Notes: generated by a model from the sequence alone, not told the origin. Counted from the first letter of the stretch, positions 1 through 16,922 are shown. The stretch is 64,000 nt of DNA from Ridgeia piscesae (GCA_025642075.2 JAODUO010000191.1:505642-569641); one strand, 5' to 3'. Numbers and translations: made by a program.

Positions 1-1364
1 GACGATATGGGCGATATTGGACTGAAACCAATAGGGGCCTACTTCTTCTGAGACACAGGAGCGCGCCGCCTGAGACGGCGTCTACGTGTTACATAATCTG
101 TTTTTGCATCTCAAGCGGCCGACAGGACAAAGAAGCTCACAGAAGGCGACACATAAAAATGCGCTTGACTGACGTTGATGGCTGGCAGGCCTCATTGCCT
201 TTACAGGCAAGCTGCCGGGTACGGACGGGGTAATCACCCGCAGCACTGACGGCAGTATATCGGATTGCGGCGACCTTCCCTGGCTAAGACGACGTAGAGG
301 TCAAGATGGAGACACAGTCTCGGGTCACGAGCGGCCACTGGTAGGCCTACATGCCAGCCATGGCTTTGGGCGTCACGCGTTCTTTGTTAAAGCGAGCACA
401 AGATGGGTGGAAGGCCCGGAAAGGGGGTATTTTGTACTGCTCAACATTTGTCGTGAAAATATTAACATCCGTCCAGAGAACGCTGTCGTGTCGGGACGTG
501 CACTCTGCGGTCGTCGTAGACACGCAGCGCTTGTTTTTTCAGCTGCGCTTTGTAAACACGACAGACCAATAGAGTCAACAAGGGAAACTCCCACGCTGCA
601 TTTCGGTGTTGTGCAACTATTTCAATTAACAATAGTATTACTATCTCCTAAACTGGTACGTGGCATATATTGACGTCATCGCAGCGAACAAAAATTGGAT
701 GTCGTTTTTAGTTTGAAAGAAAATAGCTCTGCTAGAGACACTCCGGGGTAAACGCAGTCGTCGGTTTAATGGTTTACGGACGTCTGGGTCCCGTTAACGG
801 TGCGTCATGTCCGAGGTCACCGAGGTCACCGGGGTCACCATCCGGGGGGACATGGGTCACATAGACAGTCAAGCCTGCCCACATTATATCTATGAGCCTG
901 CCATGAATCCTCACTGACCTGACGGATGTTTGACAGTCATAGTAGTTTGGTAAACACAGTCTGCATTAACCCCATCCACACAGACGCTTCTGTCCTCAGC
1001 AGCGTGGGATAAATTTAGTTCAACCATCTATTAGCAAACTAATCTTTCTGGGTCTCAATTTACAGTAATCGTTTTTTTTCCCGTCGCAATACATGTTCCC
1101 AAAGCAATAGGTTTTGTATAAGTGTTCATTTAAATGGGTAAAAATGCAATAATTAACAATAAAACTACAAATGAATTAAAGAATATATTCTCATAACGTA
1201 TTTCTATAATGTTCTTAACTATATTTGCAAATGCTCTATATCCTCGGTAGTCAAACTCAGATGGTGCATCACCACATAAGTGTTAGTCAATCTCAAAGTC
1301 GATAATCAACACTTCATATTATATAATTATGATAATGCAGTGGAGTTAAGGCGGATACGAAAGT
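1..1364. other. No recognisable gene
   Basis: Only short, overlapping open frames on both strands occur here, none resembling a known family. The first 700 bases are moderately GC-rich and the rest is AT-rich. No repeat or RNA gene was recognised. Confidence 0.5.
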
Positions 1365-3305
1365 CACACAACGGACAATACAATCACACCACTCCGGATA
1401 TGGAACAACTATCACCACACAACGGACACTACTATCACACCACTCCGGATATGGAACAACTATCACCACACAACGGACAATACAATCACACCACTCCGGA
1501 TATGGAACAACTATCACCACACAACGGACACTACTATCACACCACTCCGGATATGAAACAACTATCACCACACAACGGACAATACAATCACACCACTCCG
1601 GATATGGAACAACTATCACCACACAACGGACACTACTATCACACCACTCCGGATATGGAACAACTATCACCACACAACGGATACTACTATTACACCACTC
1701 CGGATGTGAAACAACTATCACCACACAACGGACACTACAATCACACCACTCCGGATATGAAACAACTATCACCACACAACGGACAATACAATCACACCAC
1801 TCCGGATATGGAACAACTATCACCACACAACGGACACTACTAACACACCACTCCGGATATGAAACAACTATCACCACACAACGGACACTACTATCACACC
1901 ACTCCGGATATGGAACAACTATCACCACACAACGGACACTACTATCACACCACTCCGGATGTGAAACAACTATCACCACACAACGGACACTACTATCACA
2001 CCACTCCGGATATGGAACAACTATCACCACACAACGGACACTACTATCACACCACTCCGGATGTGAAACAACTATCACCACACAACGGACACTACTATCA
2101 CACCACTCCGGATATGGAACAACTATCACCACACAACGGACACTACTATCACACCACTCCGGATGTGAAACAACTATCACCACACAACGGACACTGCTAT
2201 CACATCACTCCGGATATGGAACAACTATCACCACACAACGGACACTACTATCACACCACTCCGGATGTGATACAACTATCACCACACAACGGACACTACT
2301 ATCACACCACTCCGGATGTGAAACAACTATCACCACACAACGGACACTACTATCACACCACTCCGGATATGAAACAACTATCACCACACAACGGACACTA
2401 CTATCACACCACTCCGGATGTGAAACAACTATCACCACACAACGGACACTGCTATCACACCACTCCGGATATGGAACAACTATCACCACACAACGGACAC
2501 TACTATCACACCACTCCGGATGTGATACAACTATCACCACACAACGGACACTACTATCACACCACTCCGGATGTGAAACAACTATCACCACACAACGGAC
2601 ACTACTATCACACCACTCCGGATATGAAACAACTATCACCACACAACGGACACTACTATCACACCACTCCGGATGTGAAACAACTATCACCACACAACGG
2701 ACACTGCTATCACACCACTCCGGATATGGAACAACTATCACCACACAACGGACACTACTATCACACCACTCCGGATGTGAAACAACTATCACCACACAAC
2801 GGACACTACTATCACACCACTCCGGATATGAAACAACTATCACCACACAACGGACACTACTATCACACCACTCCGGATGTGAAACAACTATCACCACACA
2901 ACGGACACTGCTATCACACCACTCCGGATATGGAACAACTATCACCACACAACGGACACTACAATCACACCACTCCGGATGTGATACAACTATCACCACA
3001 CAACGGACACTACTATCACACCACTCCGGATGTGAAACAACTATCACCACACAACGGACACTACTATCACACCACTCCGGATATGAAACAACTATCACCA
3101 CACAACGGACACTACTATCACACCACTCCGGATGTGATACAACTATCACCACACAACGGACACTACTATCACACCACTCCGGATGTGAAACAACTATCAC
3201 CACACAACGGACACTACTATCACACCACTCCGGATGTGAAACAACTATCACCACACAACGGACACTACTATCACACCACTCCGGATGTGAAACAACTATC
3301 ACCAT
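1365..3305. repeat. 51-bp minisatellite, about 38 copies
   Basis: The unit contains CACCACTCCGGAT and ACAACTATCACCACACAACG. Because 51 is a multiple of three, long open frames run through it on both strands (17-residue repeats). Variants change residues freely (D-M/D-V, E/K/I, Y/N/C) and one copy near 1841 carries TAA, so it does not behave as coding sequence. Copy variants form a five-unit higher-order pattern from about 2160 to 3130. Confidence 0.95.
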
Positions 3306-5190
3306 AAAATTATGTTAAAAATAATCAAATCACAATTAGTTAATTCGCCAATTAAATTCATACGCAGATATATACTATACAGTGGATTATTGCATACATT
3401 GATTAGTGTAATCTATTTTTGTCGGTAATTTATTCATTTTATTCCAAACTTAGAGATAATTATTATTTCTAGTCAATTCACTCTACCACTTAATAAATGT
3501 CAGGGTTTCACAGAGGATATAAACAGAAACGTTACTCTTTCATATTTTCTACACCTATAATTAAACGGGATTCCCAAATAAACAATGTCTTCCGTCGCGA
3601 CTGACACTGACCCTGCCCATTATGAAACGACGTGTCCGGAATCGCTTCCCGGAAAACTAACCGGAACCTGGTGTCTGGTGACACCATTGTGATTGATGAG
3701 AAAATTGTGGGATAATCGCCCAAACTATCATCAGTAACTGTAACCATTATTTCGTTAATTTTCGGCGCTGACAGTAGTGATCATGGGATGATGTTATTGA
3801 CTACACTGCTGGCACCGTTCCACGACACCGCGTCGTACGTACAAGAGTTATGATCGAGACCCTCAACTGGTCGCCTCTCGACTTACAGAGCGGTGCCTCG
3901 TGCAAAACCAGTCTGCAGATACGTGTAATAGAAGGACCAAAACAACTGGATCGTCTTAAAGAGGAACACAACACTGTATTTAACTTTTTATATAACCATT
4001 CGTCGTGTCACTCATGAACAAGGCATCATAACACTTTTTATTTCCTCTTGGCGCAGCGAAGCGAATGGTTCACAGCGCGGGTGTACGGGAAACAGGATCA
4101 ACGTTTGTTTCGCTCCGATGTCGTCATTTGGTGCTCTTTGCCTTTTTTGTCTCTTGTTTCGTCACCCGCGGCATGTCAACAGTTGTCACTCTGTGGACGA
4201 CGAAGATCCGTCACTGCGTCATCGTTCTAAGAAAACCCCGACGTGCCGGTGACAGGCCCGTCCGACCACGTGCGGCAAGAATTTATATTCAACTGGTCAA
4301 TGACGTTGTGCAATGCTTGGACCACTTCCTCGACCCTCGCGAGGTCACTGACACCATCACGTCTACACTGTCTGTCACATTGTTGACCTGTGTCAGAATC
4401 GGAGATACGTCGGACAGTCGGTGGAAGAACACCAATAACATTGAGCATGAAGACACAACTTTTGAACGGCGGCACATCTTCAAATAAACTATCAAATATC
4501 TTCCAAACCCAACCAAATCCACTCTCCTTTAAACGTTTCTTTTAACTTCTGTTTCCATCGCCAGGATCGGAATTGTGACATTTGGCCAGTCTTCAGATTG
4601 TATCCCTATGAAAAGTAAATAAACTTAGTTTTGTTCAGAAATAATTTGACTCTAATTTATTCTTCCAATCTGAAGAATGTTTTGCCAAACTTACTTCAAC
4701 ATCCATGAACCACCGCTGCACTGAGCGGTCCAGGCCGACTAACACAGCCAGACAGTGTCTGACTGCAGGTGCCACAACAATGGCCCCTACTAATCTATTC
4801 AATCTCACCCCCCCCCTGCGCTATTCACACGTGAAACATAACCCCGACTAAACACCCAGTATAGACAGCTCTAAATAGTGTCAAGAAGCCGTCGCGAAGT
4901 TTCCATTCACCTTTCATATTCACCTCAGATGTCCCTAATTTAAAAATAACGACACTTTCTAAACCACACATTACTCTGACTATGTTTGTAGAATAGTCGG
5001 AACCAAGTGACTGCTTACTTGTACACAATCAAAGACGGATTTAACAAACATACAATAACACGCATAGTTATTAATACATGAATGCTGCAGCGCATGCGCA
5101 CAAATCAACCTAAAGAACCTTTTTTTAGCCAAAGATGTGTTGTTAGCAGTAAACAACTTGAGACTTTTGAAAATGCATCGTCACGCACAA
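3306..5190. other. No recognisable gene
   Basis: The longest open frame (plus strand, 4065-4487, 140 codons) has no recognisable domain and is overlapped by minus-strand frames of similar size, so it is most likely chance. No repeat was seen apart from short C and T runs. Confidence 0.45.
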
Positions 5191-5768
5191 GTACTAATGT
5201 CTGGGTCGGTCAAGTACGACAGTGCGTGTTGTGCTAATGTCTGGGTCAAGTACGACAGTGCGTGTTGTACTAATGTTTGGGTCGGTCAAGTACGACAATG
5301 CGTGTTTTATTAATGTTTGGGTCGGTCAAGTACGACAGTGCATGTTGTACTAATGTCTGGGTCGGTCAAGTACGACAATGCGTGTTATACTAATGTCTGG
5401 GTCAGTCAAGTACGACAGTGCATGTTGTACTAATGTCTGGGTGAGAGAAATACGACAGTGCGTGTTGTACTAATGTCTGGGTCAGTCAAGTACGACAGTG
5501 CGTGTTGTACTAATGTCTGGGTCGGTCAAGTACGACAGTGCGTGTTGTACTAAAGTCTGGGTCGGTCAAATACGACAGTGCGTGTTGTACTAATGTCTGG
5601 GTCGGTCAAATACGACAGTGCGTGTTGTACTAATGTCTGGGTCGGTCAAGTACGACAGTGCGTGTTGTACTAAAGTCTGGGTGAGAGAAATACGACAGTG
5701 CGTGTTGTACTAATGTCTGGGTCAGTCAAGTACGACTGTGCGTGTTGTACTAAAGTCTGGGTCGGTCA
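5191..5768. repeat. 40-bp minisatellite, about 14 copies
   Basis: The unit contains GTACTAATGTCTGGGTCGGT and AAGTACGACAGTGCGTGTT. Copies differ by point changes (AATG/AAAG, GTCGGTC/GTGAGAG). The boundaries with unique sequence are sharp. Confidence 0.95.
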
Positions 5769-5959
5769 TGTTGTATTTCTACTGCAAACTGTATTGTGCT
5801 TATGGCCGATATATGTTAAACCGAAGTAGACAGCCCAGAGTTAAGAGCCGCTGACGGAAAGTCGATGTGTGGTACGTGCTAACAGTCCCACATGCACACA
5901 TTTATAAACTCGTCGGTGCATCATTTCATTTTCTTTTTACGATGTTAATATAATAAAAG

Positions 5960-6228
5960 GCAAGTTCTTATATAGCGCAGTATCCAGTCCTCAGGACCGT
6001 TCAATGTGCTTTATACTTTTCTTCCCTGACAGACCTGTTCACTCAAACACCATCTCAACGTCCCTGAGAAGCATCCAGCCATATGCTACAATTAATGCGC
6101 GGAGGCTGCTCGTACACATATCCACCACTGTCTATTACCAGGTACTTATTTATACAGCTGAATGAACTGGAGCACCGCAGCACAGGATTCGAGAGCCCGA
6201 AGCTCAATCCCTGAGCCATTGCGCTATA
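5960..6228 (-). mobile_element. Degenerate tRNA-derived SINE-like repeat
   Basis: Read on the minus strand, the high-coordinate end has tRNA promoter-like sequence: TAGCGCAATGGCTCAGGGAT resembles an A box and CTCTCGAATCC resembles a B box. The other end carries TTATATAGCGC, a string common in dispersed repeats of marine invertebrates (from general knowledge, not searched). It is too decayed to be a functional tRNA gene. The next minisatellite starts exactly at its tRNA-like tip. Confidence 0.45.
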
Positions 6229-6230
6229 CA

Positions 6231-6660
6231 ACCGGGCCCTCGCAACATCACATAGCCGGGCCCTCGACGTACTGCGACATCACATAGCCGGGCCCTCGAC
6301 TTACTGCGACATCACATAGCCGGGCCCTCGACGTACTGCGACATCACATAACCGGGCCCTCGACGTACTCTGACATCACATAGCCGGGCCCTCGACGTAC
6401 TCCGACATCACATAGCCGGGCCCTCGACGTACTCCGACATCACATAGTCGGGCCCTCGACGTACTCCGACATCACATAGCCGGGCCCTCGACGTACTGCA
6501 ACATCATATAGCCGGGCCTTCGACGTACTGCGACATCACATAGCCGGGCCTTCGACGTACTGCAACATCACATAGCCGGGCTCTCGACGTACTCCGACAT
6601 CACATAGCCGGGCCCTCGACCTACTGCGACACCACAAAGCCGGGCCCTCGACGTACTCCG
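6231..6660. repeat. 32-bp GC-rich minisatellite, about 13 copies
   Basis: The unit reads ACATCACATAGCCGGGCCCT followed by CGACGTACTGCG, with self-complementary CCGGGCCC in every copy. The first copy is contiguous with the SINE-like remnant before it. Confidence 0.95.
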
Positions 6661-6993
6661 ACATGTGCCAGACGCAACGGTTCAGAAAGCTTTGGATATT
6701 GGAGAACAAAGCGCGACTAAACACAACAAGATGTTGGTCTGGGCGGGAGTCTGGTTACATGTCGGTCGTGCAAACGTCACGCTCTCTCGGATCAGGTTCA
6801 GTCATTTGCACATTAACGACACAAGTATTCATGCTGCGTCACGACGGAGTGTACGTGTGGTAGGTGTTTCCGTCCGACTCGCTCCTACAGTGCGTGTAGT
6901 CACTCAAATATGTACATATATCTCGTGACAACGCAGTGCTCAGTCGGTCGAACATGTTTGTAAACAACAACTGTAATAAGTTATGATGATGAC

Positions 6994-8396
<1,403 letters not shown>

Positions 8397-9262
8397 ATGG
8401 TAGTAACGAACAAACATACAAGTGCAAGGAGTAGGCAAATGGTAATGGACCAATAATACACGTGAAAGGAGAAAGTGCAAATGGTATTGGACCAAACGTA
8501 CAAGTGCAAGGAGTAGAATATGGTAATGGACCAAACGTACAAGTGCAACGAGTAGCATATGGTAATGGACCAAACGTACAAGTGCAACGAGTAGAATATG
8601 GTAATGGACCAAACGTACAAGTGCAACGATTAGAATATGGTAATGGACCAAACGTACAAGTGCAACGAGTAGAATATGGTAATGGACCAAACGTACAAGT
8701 GCAACGAGTAGAATATGGTAATGGACCAAACGTACAAGTGCAACGAATAGCATATGGTAATGGACCAAACGTACAATTGCAACGAGTAGAATATGGTAAT
8801 GGACCAAACGTACAAGTGCAACGAGTAGAATATGGTAATGGACCAAACATACAAGTGCAACGAGTAGAATATGGTAATGGACCAAACGTACAAGTGCAAC
8901 GAGTAGAATATGGTAATGGACCAAACGTACAAGTGCAACGAGTAGAATATGGTAATGGACCAAACGTACAAATGCAACGAGTAGAATATGGTAATGGACC
9001 AAACATACAAGTGCAACGTGTAGAATATGGTAATGGACCAAACGTACAAGTGCAACGAGTAGAATATGGTAATGGACCAAACGTACAAGTACAAGGAGTA
9101 GGTAAAGGATAATTGACCAAACATACAAGTGCAATGAGTAGGCAAATGGTAATGAACCAATAGTACTAATGCAAGGAGTAGGCAAATGGTAATGAACAAA
9201 TAATACATGTGCAAGGAGAAACTGCAAATGGTAATGAACCAATAGTACAAGTGCAACGAGTA
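8397..9262. repeat. 39-bp minisatellite, about 22 copies
   Basis: The core unit contains GTAGAATATGGTAATGGACC and AAACGTACAAGTGCAACGA. The 39-bp period keeps frames open on both strands (13-residue repeats). Edge copies (8397-8500 and 9110-9262) are more divergent than central ones, as expected when turnover acts mainly in the centre. Confidence 0.95.
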
Positions 9263-9281
9263 GGCAAACGCGTACTGCGCA

Positions 9282-9407
9282 AGCACGCGCACGCGCACGC
9301 GCACGCGCACGCGCACGCGCACGCGCACGCGCACGCGCACGCGCACGCGCACGCGCACGCGCACGCACGCGCACGCACGCGCACGCGCACGCGCACGCGC
9401 ACGCGCA
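9282..9407. repeat. (GCACGC)n hexanucleotide array
   Basis: An alternating purine-pyrimidine GCACGC tract of about 125 bases directly follows the 39-bp minisatellite. Such sequence can adopt Z-DNA. The long frames through it are repeat artefacts. Confidence 0.95.
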
Positions 9408-10745
<1,338 letters not shown>

Positions 10746-13570
10746 AAAATAAAAAAGTAACATATGAAAAATCTGATGAAAACCTAACAACGAACATATT
10801 TTATTTTTGTTTATTTTGTATGTGGCATGTTTCAATATAAGTTAATTTTTTATAGTTGTTGTAGTATATTATCTGAAAAAAAATATATCTTTGTTTATAT
10901 TTTCATTTAACTTGTTATTTCAAAATCACTCTGAGAGCCATTCACCGTCTCTATCTTATTCTGGGATAAGGCCGCCGCCGCGATAACAAATGCTGGGCAT
11001 AGTTTTCCCAGGTGCCTGGGTAACCGAGGCTTTGTATCGCGAAGGTCGCCGCTTTCAAAATGGTTCTTTTGATAGCAGAGATTATACATTTGATACTGCT
11101 GATTTCGCATGTGTTTTTCAACGATTATGCCGCCCTCTTTCTTGGCATTATGCTAATGATTAGAAAGAGTGGCACCTGGCCAACTCCAAAATTATTTGCG
11201 GTAGTGCGTCTGTCGCCACAATTATAATATATGCCAACGATCGTTTACAGTATGAATCTGAGCAGAATATCGCGGAACAGACGCGCAAGACCAGAACACG
11301 GAACAGCGTTTCGATTGATTAAGCGCAGTTTGACGGGCGGTGTACCTTTAACATAAGGTTTTCCCCTTCACATCATACTTTTCCTTGGACAGAAGAGTTT
11401 CCTTTAACTCAAGGCTTTAACTTTAACATTAATGTTCTCGTTTCAAGAATATTGTATTAAGATTACTTTTAAACACATCCTCGATTTAAATGGTTGTGTA
11501 AAGTCACTTCACCGCTACACGTGACGTCCCACGCTACGTCCGTCTACGGGAAGCAGCATTGAGAACACTACAGCGGACCGCGCACGGACCAACTGTTGCT
11601 GGGCTCTCAGAAACTCTCCAAATAGCAACAATTTAATGATTGTTATAATCACCAATGGCGTCTAAATAACAACGATTGTAATGATTGTGATCATCATCCA
11701 CCCACGACATAAAACGGTTTCCTTGGGTCCATGCATGCATTCACTATAGGCTTTTATTTATTTGGCTATGACGGCATTCGTCTACACGTCTTCCAACCAG
11801 GGTATGGTTGTGCCTAATCCAGGCTCACGATTTAAGAACCTCAAAACAACGGTTACCTGACAGATAACCGTCCTTAGAGAGTCCACTCTTTGACACCAGC
11901 CAGCTTAACGGTCCCAATTTAGGTTACGGAATTTAACCGGTGGTTTGTAGCGACGCGGCCTCCATTGAAGGGTCGACCTTTTGACCGGTCAGTGTTGACC
12001 GGTCTTTGTGCGTGTCCCTTTCACCGAGTCATGCTACTGGACTACGCCGTGAATCACGGTTGTTGCATACGAACTTAAATCTGAATTCTAAAAGAGCGTG
12101 CATCCCAAATTATGGACGTACGATTTGATACGACAATTAAGAGGATTACAAGTTGATCTCGTAAGCTGGTACAATATGGTCGCGAGTAAATCCGTGCAGT
12201 GACCAAGCGGCGTTATTGCATTGTATATGTATTATATTTACCAGGTACTCCATTCAATAAACTCGACCAGAAAACAGGACGTCGCTAAATATGTGATTAA
12301 TCGTGTTGTAGTTTCCATTAGATTCGTCTCTGGTTCGCGACGATTTGTCGAACTTATATAATGAGAACATATGTTACGGCCATGGACTGGTTTTTAGTTA
12401 CTTTCTAAATACTAATGTTTTTTTAATGAGTGATTACTGTAAAGTCTCAGTTATGCTGGACACAAGTTTATAAGTGAACATTTGTTAAGCCGCTTTAACC
12501 CAAAACATCACCACCGTTTATATGACGTTGAATCCAGGACTACGACTCTTTAGAACTCAGGGGTACAGGACTGTGCTTTAAAGGGCCATAGCACTCCATT
12601 GCCCAGACTCAGGCCTACTGACCATAGGTATTTTCACGGAGGAGAGAGCAACTCTTATGTAAGCTCCCAAATATTGTCTATTAATTTCTTTTATCAAGAG
12701 GACTCCTTCCGCATGTGTCTGACGTCGCATATTATATTTATTTTTCGTATACTTTTAATTGTGGATATCTCACTTTTATCCTCACGGAAATTTGCTAACA
12801 CTTAAAAAGATTGCCCTCAACTGTATAATACCGTGCTATGTCAACGATAACACGACCTCGTCTGAATGAACGCACTTGTATAGCTACACCGACAACCTGC
12901 AGTGTGCAAATATCCAAACTGATCCTTTTAGTAACACTGAGTATATTTTGGTATCGAGAAGCATCTGCACAAAGGAAACAAATAGCAACACGACATGACA
13001 CGTCAACCACTCGTGTATGCTTTCGTTTCACGCTCAATGGAGAATCGGCCCAATGTTTTATGAGTATCTAAAGCACGCAAAGAGCAGCTTAAAAAGAAGC
13101 CCCCCTGGGCGATGTTGCTGCTATAAAGCGGCATTGTCTATATTTGTTATATGTATATCAGTAACACTGTACATAGTTACACAAACCATTACTTTCGTCA
13201 TCATATTCCATCGATGTCGTCACATCCAAAAGCAGCTAAATTATCTATAGCATGGACTTATACTGACTGGTGCCTCTATTCGTGTTTGTGGCCAACTGTT
13301 TACTTTATGCGAAAACATTGACCAATTTTGTTAGAAAAAAAGAGAAGATCACATTACACCCTCTGACCCCTGGCGCTGATGTTATCTCATTACGACACGA
13401 CCGTGATAACGGTAACAAACGTCGCTGTGGTTCTTTGGTTGCATTACGATTGCCTTATCAGTGTAGACCGGCTGTGTCTATGTGCATTGATAACATAACT
13501 TTTTACTTGTCAGTTAAAACAGCCTAAAGATTTGGTTTGGGTAATGCAAGCGAAACATTTTTTATTATAA
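10746..13570. other. No recognisable gene
   Basis: Unique AT-rich sequence. Small plus-strand frames at 12599-13527 are not similar to any family I recognise. No tandem repeat. Confidence 0.4.
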
Positions 13571-15684
13571 TAGTTTGTAGTTACGCGTTGATGTCCGACC
13601 ATAGTTAATAGTTAGTTATACGTTGTTATCCGGTCATAGTTATTAGTTACGCGTTGTTGTTCGACCTTGGTTAGTAGTTACATGTTGTTGTCTGACCATA
13701 GTTAGTAGTTACACGTTGTTGTCCGACCATAGTTAGTAGTTACACGTTGTTGTTCAACCATAGTTAGTAGTTACACGTTGTTGTCCGACCATAGTTAGTA
13801 GTTACACGTTGTTGTCCGACCATAGTTAGTAGTTACACGTTGTTGTCTGACCATAGTTAGTAGTTACATGTTGTTGTTCAACCATAGTTAGTAGTTACAT
13901 GTTGTTGTTCAACCATAGTTAGTAGTTACATGTTGTTGTCCGACCATAGTTTGTAGTCACACGTTGTTGTCCGACCATAGGTAGTAGTTACACGTTGTTG
14001 TCTGACCATAGTTAGTAGTTACACGTTGTTGTTCAACCATAGTTAGTAGTTACATGTTGTTGTCCGACCATAGGTAGTAGTTACACGTTGTTGTCTGACC
14101 ATAGTTAGTAGTTACATGTTGTTGTTCAACCATAGTTAGTAGTTACACGTTGTTGTTCAACCATAGTTAGTAGTTACACGTTGTTGTCCGACCATAGTTA
14201 GTAGTCACACGTTGTTGTCCGACCATAGGTAGTAGTTACACGTTGTTGTCTGACCATAGTTAGTAGTTACACGTTGTTGTCTGACCATAGTTAGTAGTTA
14301 CATGTTGTTGTCTGACCATAGTTAGTAGTTACATGTTGTTGTCTGACCATAGGTAGTAGTTACATGTTGTTGTCTGACCATAGGTAGTAGTTACATGTTG
14401 TTGTCCGACCATAGTTTGTAGTCACACGTTGTTGTCCGACCATAGGTAGTAGTTACACGTTGTTGTCTGACCATAGTTAGTAGTTATACGTTGTTGTTCG
14501 ACCATAGTTAGTAGTTACACGTTGTTGTCCGACCATAGGTAGTAGTTACGCGTTGTTGTCTGACCATAGTTAGTAGTTACACGTTGTTGTCCGACCATAG
14601 TTAGTAGTTACACGTTGTTGACCGACCATAGTTAGTAGTTACACGTTGTTGTCCGACCATAGTTAGTAGTTACACGTTGTTGTCCGACCATAGTTAGTAG
14701 TTACACGTTGTTGTCCGACCATAGTTAGTAGTTACACGTTGTTGTCGACCATAGTTAGTAGTTACACGTTGTTGTCCGACCATAGTTAGTAGTTACACGT
14801 TGTTGTCCGACCATAGTTAGTAGTTACACGTTGTTGTCCGACCATAGTTAGTAGTTACACGTTGTTGTCCGACCATAGTTAATAGTTACACGTTGTTGTC
14901 CGACCATAGTTAGTAGTTATACGTTGTTGTTCGACCATAGTTAGTAGTTACGCGTTGTTGTCCGACCATAGTTAGTAGTTATACGTTGTTGTTCGACCAT
15001 AGTTAGTAGTTATACGTTGTTGTCCGACCATAGTTAGTAGTTACACGTTGTTGTCCGACCATAGTTAGTAGTTACACGTTGTTGTCCGACCATAGTTAGT
15101 AGTTACACGTTGTTGTCTGACCATAGTTAGTAGTTACATGTTGTTGTCTGACCATAGGTAGTAGTTACATGTTGTTGTCCGACCATAGTTTGTAGTCACA
15201 CGTTGTTGTCCGACCATAGGTAGTAGTTACACGTTGTTGTCTGACCATAGTTAGTAGTTATACGTTGTTGTTCGACCATAGTTAGTAGTTACACGTTGTT
15301 GTCCGACCATAGGTAGTAGTTACGCGTTGTTGTCTGACCATAGTTAGTAGTTACACGTTGTTGTCCGACCATAGTTAGTAGTTACACGTTGTTGACCGAC
15401 CATAGTTAGTAGTTACACGTTGTTGACCGACCATAGTTAGTAGTTACACGTTGTTGTCCGACCATAGTTAGTAGTTACACGTTGTTGTCCGACCATAGTT
15501 AGTAGTTACACGTTGTTGTTCGACCATAGTTAGTAGTTACGCGTTGTTGTCCAACCATAGTTAGTAGTTACACGTTGTTGTCCGACCGTAGTTAGTAGTT
15601 ACACGTTGTTGTTCGACCATAGTTAATAGTTATACGTTGTTGTCCGACCATAGTTAGTAGTTACGCGTTGTTGTCCGCCCGTAG
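13571..15684. repeat. 31-bp minisatellite, about 68 copies
   Basis: The unit contains GTTAGTAGTTACACGTTGTT and GTCCGACCATA. Point variants (ACG/ATG, TCC/TCT/TTC, GTTAG/GGTAG/TTTGT) mark units. The same ordered series of variants is seen near 14380-14560 and again near 15145-15330, indicating an internal block duplication of about 25 units. On the minus strand each unit carries TACTAAC. Confidence 0.95.
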
Positions 15685-16830
15685 GAGAGAGAGCCTGTGT
15701 TGTCGATACGCAGCCACGGAGCACACATCGTCGCTAGAGTAAACACAACCTTTGGTACCCGGCCGCGCAACTACAAACACGGCGTGTTTGAGCTGACCAC
15801 GACTAGACACCTCCGTTGACCCGGGTGGACACTCAAACCCGTGTCCACCACGTACGTAAATAACACGTGACATGTCGCGAATAGCGCACGCAGACGCTGC
15901 GATAAACAATCATGGCTGATAAGCAAGCTTAGTTTGCTATGCGTTTTAAATGTTGCCGCGAATCACAGGCTTTCTTCCGTCTTAATGACGTTGTGACATC
16001 AACAGTCCCATAGTTTTACAACATGAACTAATTATATGTTACATTATGCAATAATTATATCTGTATAAAGTGCATTATATAACGTAGATTTCTGTCTATC
16101 TTGTAATGGAAATAGGGTAAACGGATTTGACAGAATGTGTCAATTTGCCATGCAGTGGCACAATACGTTATTCAAAATATGTCCAAAGACAAAAAGGGAG
16201 CCTTAGCCCAACGGCCCCTAAAGACGTTCGCATCTAAAATATATCGCTGGGTCTAACAGACACCCCGATTAAAACGAAATAAGTTATATTTAACGGCTTG
16301 AAAAATACCGAGGTTTTTAAAGGCAGCAAGAACCGAGCAGATTCAAACAGCACTTCCCTCCGATTAAGATTCGAAAATCCACCCACTGCGCCTCACTGGT
16401 ATTACAACAGACAGAGAATTATTAACACCGGCAGACATTGAACTGGGGCTGTACGTTCCGGGTTTAGACGACTTTGTGTGTGGTGCGACATGTCTTCCAG
16501 TCGTAGCGAATAAACGAGATAGTTACCTTCAATGCTTAGCAATCGAGTTGAACAGCATGAACTCTCTTGTGTCAACAATAGGCTCTTACATACGCAGCAC
16601 TAAATGATTACATAAGAATAGTTATTTTCGAACATACTCATAACAGTTGTGTGAATGATGTGTCCAAATATACACACAAGAGCATCCAGGCCGCGAAGAC
16701 ACTCATACGTAGCTCTTGGCGTTTCTCGGTCGCACGTGGGACCACGACGGAAGTAAGTTGCGTAGAACAATACATTAAAAATGGTGTCATGTTTAATGTT
16801 AATGCCGAATCAGATATATAAGTAAATTAA
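15685..16830. other. No recognisable gene
   Basis: Unique sequence with no supported exon. The minus-strand frame at 15661-15909 begins inside the preceding minisatellite and is probably chance. Confidence 0.4.
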
Positions 16831-16922
16831 ATGTGTGTGTGTGGGTGTGTGTGTGTGCGTGCGTGTGTGCGTGCGTGCGTGTGCGCGTGCGCGTGTGCGT
16901 GTATGTGTGTGTCTGCGTGTGC
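16831..16922. repeat. (TG)n/(CG)n compound microsatellite
   Basis: Alternating GTGTGT with GCGTGC interruptions over about 90 bases. Confidence 0.9.

Noticed and set aside
1280..3307. Long repetitive open frames on both strands in the 51-bp array
   Set aside because: They exist because the period is a multiple of three; variants are mostly amino-acid-changing and one copy has a stop.
4065..4487. 140-codon plus-strand frame as a gene
   Set aside because: No domain or splice support, and overlapping minus-strand frames have equal quality.
6180..6230. Functional tRNA gene
   Set aside because: Only weak A-box and B-box resemblance; no full cloverleaf can be drawn.
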